Of a stretch of DNA of 64,000 nucleotides, positions 55,284 to 62,404 are shown one piece after another (position 1 is the stretch's first letter; every line of letters starts with the position of its first letter). Position numbers and translations under genes: made by a program. The notes below the pieces were generated by a model. It had not been told where the DNA came from and ran no database searches. It saw only the letters and a list, made by a program, of their open reading frames with translations. Source of the DNA: Planctomycetia bacterium (GTDB lineage Bacteria; Planctomycetota; Planctomycetia; Pirellulales; JALHLM01); assembly GCA_034440135.1 (NCBI GenBank), contig JAWXBP010000246.1, forward strand, positions 1 through 64,000, given 5' to 3'.

Positions 55284-55691
55284 TCAACCGAATCGTTGAA
55301 CCACTTCAAACCGCACGGGAACAGGCCCATCCTGGGGTATGACTTTCAGAATCGCGTGACCCAATCCGCGTTCATCTCGGGCGAAGAACAAACGCTCTTT
55401 CGTGCGGCCGCCGAGTTCATCCAAGAACAGCCAGTGACCGACGCGAGAGCCTTTGTACCGACATTCGCGCAACTTCGTGCATTGCCAAGTCGTCAATACA
55501 TTCTCAGCGACCAGAAACGAACAGAAGGCAGTGACCGTGTCCGGCAACCTGGTGGCGGGAAGATAATTCTTGCGATAGCGCTCAACGAGTTCACCCACCG
55601 CCCGCTCGGTCGCCAGACCACTTCGGCGGAGAAGTTCGACGAAGCCTTCGAATTCGTCGGGCCATGGATAATCCATTGTGTGACACTGCAT
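55284..55691 (-). CDS. Truncated Ser/Thr-kinase-like protein (N-terminal module and N-lobe only)
   Basis: The 135-residue product has 'FVELLRRSGLATERAVGELV' and 'FLVAENVLTTWQCTKLRECR', then 'YKGSRVGHWLFLDELGGRTK' and 'FFARDERGLGHAILKVIP'. This order resembles the N-terminal region of many planctomycete Hanks-type kinases: an adaptor module ending in a W-x-C-x-K-L-R motif, then the first strands of the kinase N-lobe with the VAIK-type Lys (ILK). It has no glycine-rich loop, HRD or DFG, and stops shortly after. It is either a stand-alone regulator or a remnant. ATG 55691 was chosen; an ATG at 55676 is also possible. It is the last of three small genes after rimK. Confidence 0.65.
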   Translation of the reverse strand: MQCHTMDYPWPDEFEGFVELLRRSGLATERAVGELVERYRKNYLPATRLPDTVTAFCSFLVAENVLTTWQCTKLRECRYKGSRVGHWLFLDELGGRTKERLFFARDERGLGHAILKVIPQDGPVPVRFEVVQRFG

Positions 55692-55718
55692 TTTGAGCAA
55701 TGCCCGCTTCGTTCGTTG

Positions 55719-55946
55719 CTATGCAGCCCCTACAGCCGCATAGACTTTGCCATGCTGCGTCAGCCACGCCAAGTCGCCTTGCTCAGCGTGTTCCTTTACC
55801 TCGCGCAGCAACTCCACGGTTTCAGCCTCGTAGCACGGTTCGCTAGGGTCGTCCGGCGGAATGACCATTTCCACTTCAACGGCTACGACGTATTGATCCG
55901 TTTGGATCAACCGCGTTCGTTTGATTCGTTCGCCAGCAATACGCAT
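55719..55946 (-). CDS. 75-residue protein downstream of a DUF4258 gene
   Basis: The product ('MRIAGERIKRTRLIQTDQYV', 'VAVEVEMVIPPDDPSEPCYE' and an acidic helix ending 'QGDLAWLTQHGKVYAAVGAA') begins basic, continues as beta-like strand and ends as a helix. It starts 3 bases after the DUF4258 gene stop, so the two are translated together. The arrangement (small basic-then-acidic partner right after a DUF4258 protein) is reminiscent of toxin-antitoxin pairs, but the family was not recognised and the role is an inference. Confidence 0.65.
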   Translation of the reverse strand: MRIAGERIKRTRLIQTDQYVVAVEVEMVIPPDDPSEPCYEAETVELLREVKEHAEQGDLAWLTQHGKVYAAVGAA

Positions 55947-55949
55947 TGC

Positions 55950-56237
55950 TCAATCCACATCAAAGAAGTGAACGGTTACCAATTTCGCAAGGTCGCTCCG
56001 TTGCATGTATGCCCATACAGCCTTGAACTCGGTCCCGTCAGGCAGTATTTCGCGAACTTCCACCGTTGGATTGGGCTGCGAATCCTGATTCTCACGCAAG
56101 CATGCGCCGTCTTCGAGCCCTACGACGGCCTGCCATTCCATTATACCGCGAAGTTCCAGCCGTTCGGAAGCATGCTGACCGATAACATAGCGTTCCTCGC
56201 GAACAAGGCGTCGCAAATGCTCGAAAAGGCGGGACAT
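55950..56237 (-). CDS. DUF4258 family protein, possible toxin-like
   Basis: The 95-residue product starts at ATG 56237 ('MSRLFEHLRRLVREERYVIG'). It has the DUF4258 pattern 'YVIGQHASERLELRGIMEWQ' (H-x-x-x-R-x-x-x-R-G), then 'VGLEDGACLRENQDSQPNP' and an ending of paired strands ('FKAVWAYM', 'LVTVHFFDVD'). DUF4258 proteins are small and often occur in toxin-antitoxin-like operons. Ribonuclease-type activity (RelE/BrnT-like fold) has been suggested for related groups but is not shown by this sequence. It lies 34 bases after the rimK-like gene. The longer frame upstream (to 56306) lacks a good start. Confidence 0.7.
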   Translation of the reverse strand: MSRLFEHLRRLVREERYVIGQHASERLELRGIMEWQAVVGLEDGACLRENQDSQPNPTVEVREILPDGTEFKAVWAYMQRSDLAKLVTVHFFDVD

Positions 56238-56271
56238 AGACGATTCCCATTCAACCAATTGTTCGGCCCTG

Positions 56272-57741
56272 TTACGCCCTCGCCAGCCCCGCCTTCCGGC
56301 TTTCAATCCGTTCCAGGAACACCTCCATGATGCGGCGATAGAGTTCTTCGCGGAGGATTGAATCTTCGAAGCCGGAGTCGATGTTGGGGTTGTCGTTCAC
56401 CTCGATGACGTAGCATTCCTTGCCGGATTGCTTGAGGTCGACCCCGTAGAGGCCGTCGCCGATCAGGTTGGCGGCTTTGAGCGCCGTGCGCATGACGTTC
56501 CGAGGCGCGAGCTCGGCCGGCATGGTTTCCACCTTGCCGTACTCATGCTTGCCGGGGCCCTCGCTCTTGCGGATTTGCCAGTGCTTGGGCGCCATGTGGT
56601 ATTTGCAGGCGAACAGCGGGCGCTGGTCGAAGATGGTGATCCGCCAATCGAAATCGGTCGGCAGGAATTCCTGCGCGACGACCAGGTCGGATTTGCCGAG
56701 GAATTCCTCGCATTGCGCGGCCAAGTCCTCCTCGTTCTCGGCCTTGACGACGCCGCGCGAGAACGAGGAATCGGGCTGCTTCAGCACGCACGGAAAGCCC
56801 AACTGGCTGCCGATTTCTTCGATGTTGTCGCGATGGACAATCAGCGTGCGCGGGATCGGCACTTTGTGGCGCGCGAGTAACTCCGCCAGATAGACCTTGT
56901 TCGAGCACTTCATAATCGACTCGGGGTCGTCGACCACGACGAGCCCTTCGATCGCCGCGCGGCGGGCGAAGCGATAGGTGTGGTGGTTGACCTGCGTCGT
57001 CTCGCGAATGAACAGCGCGTCGAACTCGGCGATGCGGCCATAGTCGTCGCGGGTGATCAGTTCCGCGCCGAGCTTCATTGATTCCGCGGCTTTGATGAAC
57101 TTCTGAATCGCCTTGCTGTTCGACGGCGGCAACTCTTCGTCGGGATTGGTGAGGATCGCCAGGTCGTATTTCGGCGCGGTTTTCTTTTTGAACGCCGCGG
57201 TGCGACCGGCGAAATGCTCGTTGGCCGTCTGGAACACGAACGGGCGGTGCTGCATGGGGATATCGCCCACCGGCACCGGCGTGATGTTGCGCAGCGTCCA
57301 TTTGCCGTTGCGCGTGAACTGCGCGCGGAGCATCGGCGCGTGGAACAGATTGAACAACTCGCGCGAGAGTTTGTCGTACCGCTTGGCCAGGTTGCGGCCG
57401 AAGTAGATGCTCAGCGTGAACTTGTCGGACTGGATCGGCGACAGGCTCTGCTGGATCAGTTCGTCCAGGTCATCGGACACCATCCGCACGACCGTCTGCG
57501 ACTTCATGTCCTGCACGGCGGTGATATCCGGCAATGGTCGATGCCCGCGCGCCGTCGCCAGCAGCGTGACGTAATAGCCCGTGCTCTGGTAGCGGTAGGA
57601 ACGGCAGAGGTTCAGGAGTTTGACGCCGCGCATCTCGCCGTATTCCGGCTTGGTGAGATACGAGCGTGCCCCGACCACTTCGGCCCCTTCGACTTTGAAG
57701 GGCCATTCCTTGACGTTATTGACTACGATCAGAATCGGCAT
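56272..57741 (-). CDS. RimK-like ATP-grasp ligase with N-terminal RLAN-type domain
   Basis: The 489-residue protein has an N-terminal part of about 200 residues ('NNVKEWPFKVEGAEVVGARS', 'LNLCRSYRYQSTGYYVTLLA') like the RimK-associated N-terminal domain. A RimK-type ATP-grasp follows: 'EFDALFIRETTQVNHHTYRF', 'NKVYLAELLARHKVPIPRTL', 'QLGFPCVLKQPDSSFSRGVV' (ATP-binding Lys), 'VVAQEFLPTDFDWRITIFDQ' and 'CYVIEVNDNPNIDSGFED' (Mg-binding E-x-N). Such enzymes join an amino acid, often Glu, to a carboxylate on a protein or peptide. It overlaps the C39 peptidase gene by 26 bases. This RimK plus C39 pairing is seen in other bacteria, but its substrate is not established. Confidence 0.88.
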   Translation of the reverse strand: MPILIVVNNVKEWPFKVEGAEVVGARSYLTKPEYGEMRGVKLLNLCRSYRYQSTGYYVTLLATARGHRPLPDITAVQDMKSQTVVRMVSDDLDELIQQSLSPIQSDKFTLSIYFGRNLAKRYDKLSRELFNLFHAPMLRAQFTRNGKWTLRNITPVPVGDIPMQHRPFVFQTANEHFAGRTAAFKKKTAPKYDLAILTNPDEELPPSNSKAIQKFIKAAESMKLGAELITRDDYGRIAEFDALFIRETTQVNHHTYRFARRAAIEGLVVVDDPESIMKCSNKVYLAELLARHKVPIPRTLIVHRDNIEEIGSQLGFPCVLKQPDSSFSRGVVKAENEEDLAAQCEEFLGKSDLVVAQEFLPTDFDWRITIFDQRPLFACKYHMAPKHWQIRKSEGPGKHEYGKVETMPAELAPRNVMRTALKAANLIGDGLYGVDLKQSGKECYVIEVNDNPNIDSGFEDSILREELYRRIMEVFLERIESRKAGLARA

Positions 57742-58471
57742 GTTCCGGGGTCCGACGCTTCGTGCGTGGTTCGATGATCAAGAGGTTCGCGTCGTGGGTG
57801 ACCACGCCCAACAAGATGGCGCCAATCACACGATCGATGCTCACGAGGTACTCGCAGGTTTCCGACAACGGATTCGGGAACAACGGATCGGCGACCAGCA
57901 CTTCGCGGGTCTCACGGTTGTAACCGGCAAGAATGACGAAGTGACCGGCGGGTTGTCCGCGGATGTCATCGTCAATTTGTTCAGGACCGTACTCGCGGCA
58001 CGAGCGATGCAAGTACGTCGAGCTGAGCCCCGTGATGATTGGCCGGCCGGTGTTGAGATACCGGCGGACAAGCGCGGTCGTCAAATCCTCGAAACGCAGC
58101 CGGCCGCCGTGCTCCAAGTATTCGATGTAGGCCTTGCTCGCGAACTGCAGACGGCGCTTTTTCGTCTTGAACGCCATCTGGGCGCGCAGGCGATTCGCCA
58201 ACTCCTCCGCGGATAGTTCCCGTTCGAACCAACTCGGGTCGAACACGGGCAGGTTATAGGTGAAGATTTTCGCCGCGTAGTCGCGCTTCAGGGCGTCGCA
58301 CGCCAGCCAGACCGCCAGTGTGCCGCCATCGTCCAGTTTCGGGATGCCGGCGATCAAGGCGTCGAGCGGCAACTCCAGCCCGTAATACCGATAAATGGCA
58401 TGTAGACAGGTCGGGCCGCACGTTTCATCGTCCGGCTGCCGCAAGATGTCGATGCGCAGCTTGGTCTCCAC
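57716..58471 (-). CDS. C39-type cysteine peptidase paired with the RimK-like ligase
   Basis: The 251-residue protein begins 'DILRQPDDETCGPTCLHAIY', with the catalytic Cys18 in the C39 D-D-x-T-C-G motif. The His is in 'QPAGHFVILAGYNRETREVL' and the Asp in 'VADPLFPNPL', giving the papain-like triad. It lacks the ABC-transporter part found in bacteriocin exporters, so it acts as a free peptidase. The last residues ('LLIIEPRTKRRTPEHADSD') lie in the overlap with the rimK-like gene, so both are made from one message. It may trim or hydrolyse the product of the ligase; this is inference. No precursor-peptide gene was found next to it. Confidence 0.88.
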   Translation of the reverse strand: METKLRIDILRQPDDETCGPTCLHAIYRYYGLELPLDALIAGIPKLDDGGTLAVWLACDALKRDYAAKIFTYNLPVFDPSWFERELSAEELANRLRAQMAFKTKKRRLQFASKAYIEYLEHGGRLRFEDLTTALVRRYLNTGRPIITGLSSTYLHRSCREYGPEQIDDDIRGQPAGHFVILAGYNRETREVLVADPLFPNPLSETCEYLVSIDRVIGAILLGVVTHDANLLIIEPRTKRRTPEHADSDRSQ

Positions 58472-58636
58472 CCGCCCAGACCCCCTCCGTAGTCAGTCCC
58501 TCGACGCTCCGTCTGTGAGGATGGCTCCTCAACCCTGGCATTGTAGTGGTCGGGGGGATCGGCGTGAATGCGGCTTTCGTTGTACCGGAGGCCCGGCGAT
58601 TTGCTCTAAAGCGAGTCGGCGCCGCGAATGTGCCTT

Positions 58637-58766
58637 CTGCAGCCGGGGTCTGTGACCTATAGGGGGGAGGACACGGCGACCCAATAAATCGTCGTCGCGG
58701 ATCCCGGCGCAGGGCGAATGGTGCGTTCGTGGACAGCGCGGCCGAGGTCACAGACCTCGGCTACAG
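58637..58766. repeat. Inverted repeat ('aggtcacagacctcggctac'), 22-base arms
   Basis: The arms 58637-58658 and 58745-58766 are reverse complements at 20 of 22 positions. The right arm is identical to the hairpin sequence after kdpC (46301-46322). The element fills the middle of the 462-base gap (58472-58933) between the C39 gene and infA. The rest of the gap shows no gene. An AT-rich stretch (58830-58850, tataaagtataag) before infA may hold its -10 region. Confidence 0.75.
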
Positions 58767-58933
58767 AAGTCGGAAGTGGGACGGAGAGGATTCAATTGCC
58801 CTTATTGGCCTAGCCGCACCAGTTTACGCAACGTGCTATAAAGTATAAGATACGCGAATCTCGCAATATTTGAGCCAACCGTCGGCGGGCGAGTCGCGGG
58901 GCAAGTTCCGGTCACAGAGGGCGCTGTAAGCCT

Positions 58934-59161
58934 ATGGCAGAAAAGCAAAAAGAAGAAGGTCTCGAAGTCGAAGGCGTCGTGACGCAAGCGTTGGCGAATA
59001 CCCGCTTTCGCGTCACCATCGACGGCGGCCACGTCGTCACCGCTCACGTCGCGGGAAAAATGCGCAAGAATTTCATTCGCATCGTGCCCGGCGATCGGGT
59101 CAAAGTCGAGTTGTCGCCGTACGACCTGACCAAGGGTCGAATCACGTTCCGCGAGCGGTAA
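58934..59161 (+). CDS. infA: Translation initiation factor IF-1
   Basis: The 75-residue OB-fold protein has the IF-1 pattern '[20 protein letters not shown]', '[20 protein letters not shown]' and '[20 protein letters not shown]' ending RER. These are the conserved ribosome-contact residues (G-K-M-R-K-N-x-I-R). IF-1 binds the A site of the 30S subunit during initiation. Length is normal. It is not next to the ribosomal-protein cluster that carries infA in many bacteria, so in this genome it stands alone. ATG 58934 is the only sensible start. Confidence 0.96.
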   Translation: MAEKQKEEGLEVEGVVTQALANTRFRVTIDGGHVVTAHVAGKMRKNFIRIVPGDRVKVELSPYDLTKGRITFRER

Positions 59162-59289
59162 TCGCGCCGCTCGCCAGCCGGTACGCCGGGGCGCCTGCCG
59201 CATGATTCTTAGGACGCCGTTCGGTGTTCCGCGTTCGCTGCGCGTGTTGCATTTTCCGCTTGCTCATCTCGTCGCCAAGGGTTCAAGCC

Positions 59290-60609
59290 ATGCGCTCTAT
59301 CGTGCTCGCTGCGATTTGCTTGCTCGTTGCGAACGCGTCTGTTCATGCGCAGGACGAACGGACCAAGCGTTTGAACGAAGACCGGGCCGCGTTCGAGTCC
59401 TCGGAACAATGGTATTACAACGACCTGGAACGCGGTTTCGCCGAGGCGCGCAAGTCGGGCAAGCCGTTGCTGGTGGTGCTGCGGTGTGTCCCTTGCGAGG
59501 CCTGCAAGGTGTTCGACGAGCAGGTCGCGCACGAAGACCCGCGGATCAAGCCGCTGCTGGAACAATTTGTCTGCGTGCGGGTGATCAAGACGAACGGGCT
59601 CGATCTCAGCCTGTTTCAATCCGACTTCGATCAGAGCTTCGCCGTGTTCATGCTGAATGCGGATCGGACGATCTACGGCCGCTACGGCACGCGCCCGGAA
59701 ACGGAATCGCAGGAAACCGAGATGTCGTTGGAAGGCTTTGCCGACACGTTGCGGCAGGGCCTCGAACTACACCAAGGCTATCCCCGCAATCGCGATCGAC
59801 TGGCCGCTAAGACGCCGGGCAAGCCGCGCTATGCGTTACCGGAGGATCTGCCGGAATTGCAGAAGTACCGCGAGTTCGCCAAGGTCGAAAAACTGGAAAC
59901 GCGGATGTGCATCCATTGCCACCAGATTCGCGAGGCGGAGCGGCTGGAATACCGCAAACGCGGCGCGGCGATTCCGCTGGAAACGCTATTCACCTGGCCG
60001 GCCACCACGGCATTGGGCTTTGCCCTCGATCCGAACACCTCCGCGACGGTGGCCGACGTGACGAAGGGGTCGCCAGCGGAACAAGCCGGGCTGCGGCCGG
60101 ACGACCGGTTAATCGCCGTGGACGGGCAGGCGGTGATTTCGCTGGCGGACGTCAAATGGGCGCTGGACCAAGCCGGCGACAAACTTGAAGTCGCCGTTGA
60201 ATTGGAACGCGACGACATGCCGTTGACGCTGGCCTTGCCGCTGGCCAAGAACTGGCGGGCGAAGTCCGACATTTCCTCGCGCGTGACGACTTGGGACCTG
60301 CGCCGGATGGTTACGGGCGGTTTGGTGTTGGAATCCCTCGATGACGAGACGCGGACCGAGCTGAAATTGAGCCAGGTCGAGTTGGCCCTCCGCGTGAAGT
60401 ATGTCGGACAATACGGCGAGCACGCGGCCGGCAAGCAGGCTGGTTTTCAGGAGGGAGACATCATCGTCGAATTTGACGGCATGATTCGGCGCTGGCGCGA
60501 AACGGACCTGATCGCCTACGGCCTCACGGAGCGCCGGCGCGGCGATTCGGTCGCCGTCACGATTTTGCGCGACGGCCAGCACCTCGAACGCAAGTTGCCG
60601 ATGCAGTAA
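59290..60609 (+). CDS. Exported thioredoxin-like / CxxCH heme-motif / double-PDZ protein
   Basis: A signal peptide (SIVLAAICLLVANASVHA) starts at ATG 59290. The N-terminal part is thioredoxin-like with a cysteine-rich active site, 'LRCVPCEACKVFDEQVAH' (Cys66, Cys69, Cys72). A single 'MCIHCHQIREAERLE' at residues 206-220 has CxxCH, a possible c-type heme site. Two PDZ domains follow: 'TKGSPAEQAGLRPDDRLIAV' with 'DGQAVISLADVKWAL', and 'AAGKQAGFQEGDIIVEFDGM'. The mixture suggests periplasmic redox or protein-quality work. The gene lies 128 bases after infA and 9 bases before the nitrilase gene, so the latter is probably co-transcribed. The upstream frame from 59224 lacks a leader. Confidence 0.85.
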   Translation: MRSIVLAAICLLVANASVHAQDERTKRLNEDRAAFESSEQWYYNDLERGFAEARKSGKPLLVVLRCVPCEACKVFDEQVAHEDPRIKPLLEQFVCVRVIKTNGLDLSLFQSDFDQSFAVFMLNADRTIYGRYGTRPETESQETEMSLEGFADTLRQGLELHQGYPRNRDRLAAKTPGKPRYALPEDLPELQKYREFAKVEKLETRMCIHCHQIREAERLEYRKRGAAIPLETLFTWPATTALGFALDPNTSATVADVTKGSPAEQAGLRPDDRLIAVDGQAVISLADVKWALDQAGDKLEVAVELERDDMPLTLALPLAKNWRAKSDISSRVTTWDLRRMVTGGLVLESLDDETRTELKLSQVELALRVKYVGQYGEHAAGKQAGFQEGDIIVEFDGMIRRWRETDLIAYGLTERRRGDSVAVTILRDGQHLERKLPMQ

Positions 60610-60618
60610 CCTGAGGGC

Positions 60619-61644
60619 ATGCCAAACTGCGATCGCTACTACGCCGCCGCGTGCCAGCTCGACCTGCCGAATCCCCAGTCGCGCGATGAAATCCCGGCGC
60701 GCGTGCAACATCTGCTGGCGATGGTCGATCGCGCGGTGCAAGGTTATGAGCCGTTCTTTCCGGTGCGGTTGATCGTCTTCCCGGAATTCGCCCATGCGGC
60801 GCCAATCTACGCCAGCGTCGCGGAGTTGCGCGACCGGCTGGCCGTCGAGTTGCCTGGCGAACATACGGATGCCTATGTGCGCCGCGCGAAGGAGCTGGGA
60901 GTCTACGTTCAGACCGGCAGCTTCTTGGAAGTCGATCGCGCGTGGCCGGGGCACGTGTTCAATACGACGTGTTTGATCGGTCCCACGGGGTTGCTGGCGA
61001 AGTATCGCAAGGTCCATACTTGGATTCCCTGGGAACTGCACACCAGCCCGCATGATCTGCCGGAATACACGGACGCGATCTATCCCGTCGTGGAAACGGA
61101 AATCGGGCGGCTCGGCGCGGCGATTTGTTACGACTGGCTATTCCCCGAGGCGATTCGCCAACTCGCCTTGGCCGGCGCAGAAGTGTTGATTCGCGTTTCG
61201 GCTTATATGGATCCCTGGGGTACGGCGCAGCCGCTCGATTGGTGGACGCTGGTGAATCGCGTCCGCGCGTTGGAGAATATGGCCTACGTCGTGGCCGCGA
61301 ACCAAGCGGCGCGATTGGAAAACTATCCGCCGTTCAGTTGGCCAGGCGGCAGCATGGTTGTCGACTACGACGGCCGCATCCTCGCGCAAGCGGAACCAGG
61401 CGGCGGCGACCGGATTGTCGTCGGCCCCATCGATCTCGCGGCGCTGCGCGCGGAACGCGAGCGTCGACGCGGGCACCACATGCTTTCACAACTGCGGATG
61501 GAGACGTATCGCACCTACAACGCGTCGATCTATCCGGCCACGACCGCCGCGGAACAACCGCACGACGCTGCCCAAATTGAAGCCAACATTGCCGAGGCAA
61601 AACGACGGTGGAATTCACGCGCCGACGGGCCGCCAGAAGCGTAG
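60619..61644 (+). CDS. Carbon-nitrogen hydrolase (nitrilase superfamily)
   Basis: The 341-residue enzyme has the Glu-Lys-Cys triad of the nitrilase superfamily: Glu56 in 'VRLIVFPEFAHAAPIYA', the Lys in 'LAKYRKVHTWIPWE' and the Cys in 'GAAICYDWLFPEAIRQLALA'. 'AYVVAANQAARLENYPPFSW' followed by 'GGSMVVDYDGRILAQAEPGG' is also typical. Members hydrolyse amides or nitriles; substrates include N-carbamoyl compounds and ureido acids. The exact substrate cannot be told. It lies 9 bases after the thioredoxin/PDZ gene. Its C-terminal tail is basic and acidic in turn ('EANIAEAKRRWNSR'). Confidence 0.9.
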   Translation: MPNCDRYYAAACQLDLPNPQSRDEIPARVQHLLAMVDRAVQGYEPFFPVRLIVFPEFAHAAPIYASVAELRDRLAVELPGEHTDAYVRRAKELGVYVQTGSFLEVDRAWPGHVFNTTCLIGPTGLLAKYRKVHTWIPWELHTSPHDLPEYTDAIYPVVETEIGRLGAAICYDWLFPEAIRQLALAGAEVLIRVSAYMDPWGTAQPLDWWTLVNRVRALENMAYVVAANQAARLENYPPFSWPGGSMVVDYDGRILAQAEPGGGDRIVVGPIDLAALRAERERRRGHHMLSQLRMETYRTYNASIYPATTAAEQPHDAAQIEANIAEAKRRWNSRADGPPEA

Positions 61645-61764
61645 TATTCAGTGGCGAATGGACGTCGGCTTGATTTCCTGCCGGCGAAGTTTGCCCAACG
61701 CCTATGACCCGATCAGGGGAGGGCATATTCCCCCAAGAATTTTGGTGAGAAACCCGGAATCTAA

Positions 61765-61794
61765 TTGACGGAGGGGGAGGCGCTCTGATAACGA
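61765..61794 (+). promoter_or_regulatory. Candidate sigma-70 promoter for an RNA transcript
   Basis: A -35-like TTGACG at 61765-61770 is followed after 18 bases by TAACGA at 61789-61794, with a probable start near 61802. It precedes the structured region described next and lies well after the nitrilase stop. The spacing and -35 are good and the -10 is fair. Confidence 0.5.
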
Positions 61795-61852
61795 TAGAGT
61801 GTGTTGTGCGATACCTGTCGTCCGCATCCTTGAATTCGAAAGGAGGGCTGCC

Positions 61853-61897
61853 GTGCAGAGTCCGCCGGACAGTTTTGTCGGAGGAGCCGAGCCTTAG
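61853..61897 (+). CDS. Possible 14-residue peptide inside the structured RNA
   Basis: GTG 61853 has an ideal Shine-Dalgarno (aggagg, 61841-61846, six bases away). It encodes MQSPPDSFVGGAEP and stops at TAG 61895. The open frame overlaps the left strand of the 10-base stem (61878-61887), so translation and RNA folding would compete. It may be a leader peptide or a small protein. Without comparison to relatives it could also be chance. Confidence 0.35.
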   Translation: MQSPPDSFVGGAEP

Positions 61898-62112
61898 GCC
61901 CACGACGAGCGGCCCCGTACCTGGCAGGCCGATTGCCTGCCGGCACAGCGTGTGACGGCCAGCGCCGCTCACACCCGCTTGCCGCCTTAAAGGTCGGCCG
62001 CTGCGAATGACCTGGTCCCGCTCCTCCGATGTTTGCCAGCGTGAGTTTTTGGTACGAACTATTCCTCCCAACCTCATGTTGTAGTCCACCAACTTTCAAC
62101 GCCTTTTTTCGA

Positions 62113-62144
62113 CCCTCCGAGCCCTCTGGCCCGGAGGGTTTTTT
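62113..62144 (+). terminator. Strong rho-independent terminator
   Basis: ccctccg (62113-62119) pairs with cggaggg (62132-62138), with gcc/ggc pairing inside (a-gcc-ctct-ggc-c), and six T follow at 62139-62144. It ends the candidate RNA and isolates it from the ABC transporter gene 260 bases downstream. Confidence 0.85.
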
Positions 62145-62221
62145 CGTGCGCGGACCGGGAAGCTGCGGAGTGCTGGCGATTTAGCGAGACGAGAGAAGGC
62201 TTCCATCGCATCGCTTATTCC

Positions 62222-62286
62222 AAGCCCAGGGAAGGCCGCCATTGACTATGGTGATAGAAAAGTCTCCGAGGGCCTTCCCTGGGCTT
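62222..62286. repeat. Hairpin repeat, family G, copy 2
   Basis: aagcccagggaaggcc (62222-62237) and ggccttccctgggctt (62271-62286) are exact complements. The outer arms differ from copy 1 (49782-49847) at one base pair, and the inner 'aaagtct.cgagg' is shared. It lies between the RNA terminator and the ABC transporter gene. Confidence 0.8.
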
Positions 62287-62404
62287 AACGGCGAAAATCA
62301 TTGCTTTTCTAAAGTGTCCGGCGAGATTTCCGGCCTTGGTCGCCCCCTGGGCTTCTGTTACAAACTGCCCGGTTTGTCAGATCAGCCAGGGACGGCTTGC
62401 GACG

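Larger units (their letters stand above)
61802..62144 (+). ncRNA. Candidate structured RNA of about 340 nt
   Basis: A multibranched fold is visible. Tcggaggagc (61878-61887) pairs perfectly with gctcctccga (62020-62029). Enclosed in it are ctggcaggc/gcctgccgg (61921-61943), gtgtgacggc/gccgctcacac (61950-61974) and aggtc/gacct (61991-62012). A GC hairpin with a T-run ends the unit (62113-62144). A promoter-like sequence lies just before it. The length would suit RNase P or tmRNA, but I could not find the RNase P GAGGAAAGTC core, a tRNA-like T-arm, or the SRP GGAAGGAAGCAGCC loop. It is therefore reported as an unassigned RNA. Confidence 0.5.

Noticed and set aside
61802-62144. RNase P RNA, tmRNA or SRP RNA
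   Set aside because: The size would fit, but the RNase P GAGGAAAGTC core, the tmRNA T-arm and 3' CCA context, and the SRP GGAAGGAAGCAGCC loop are all absent by eye.
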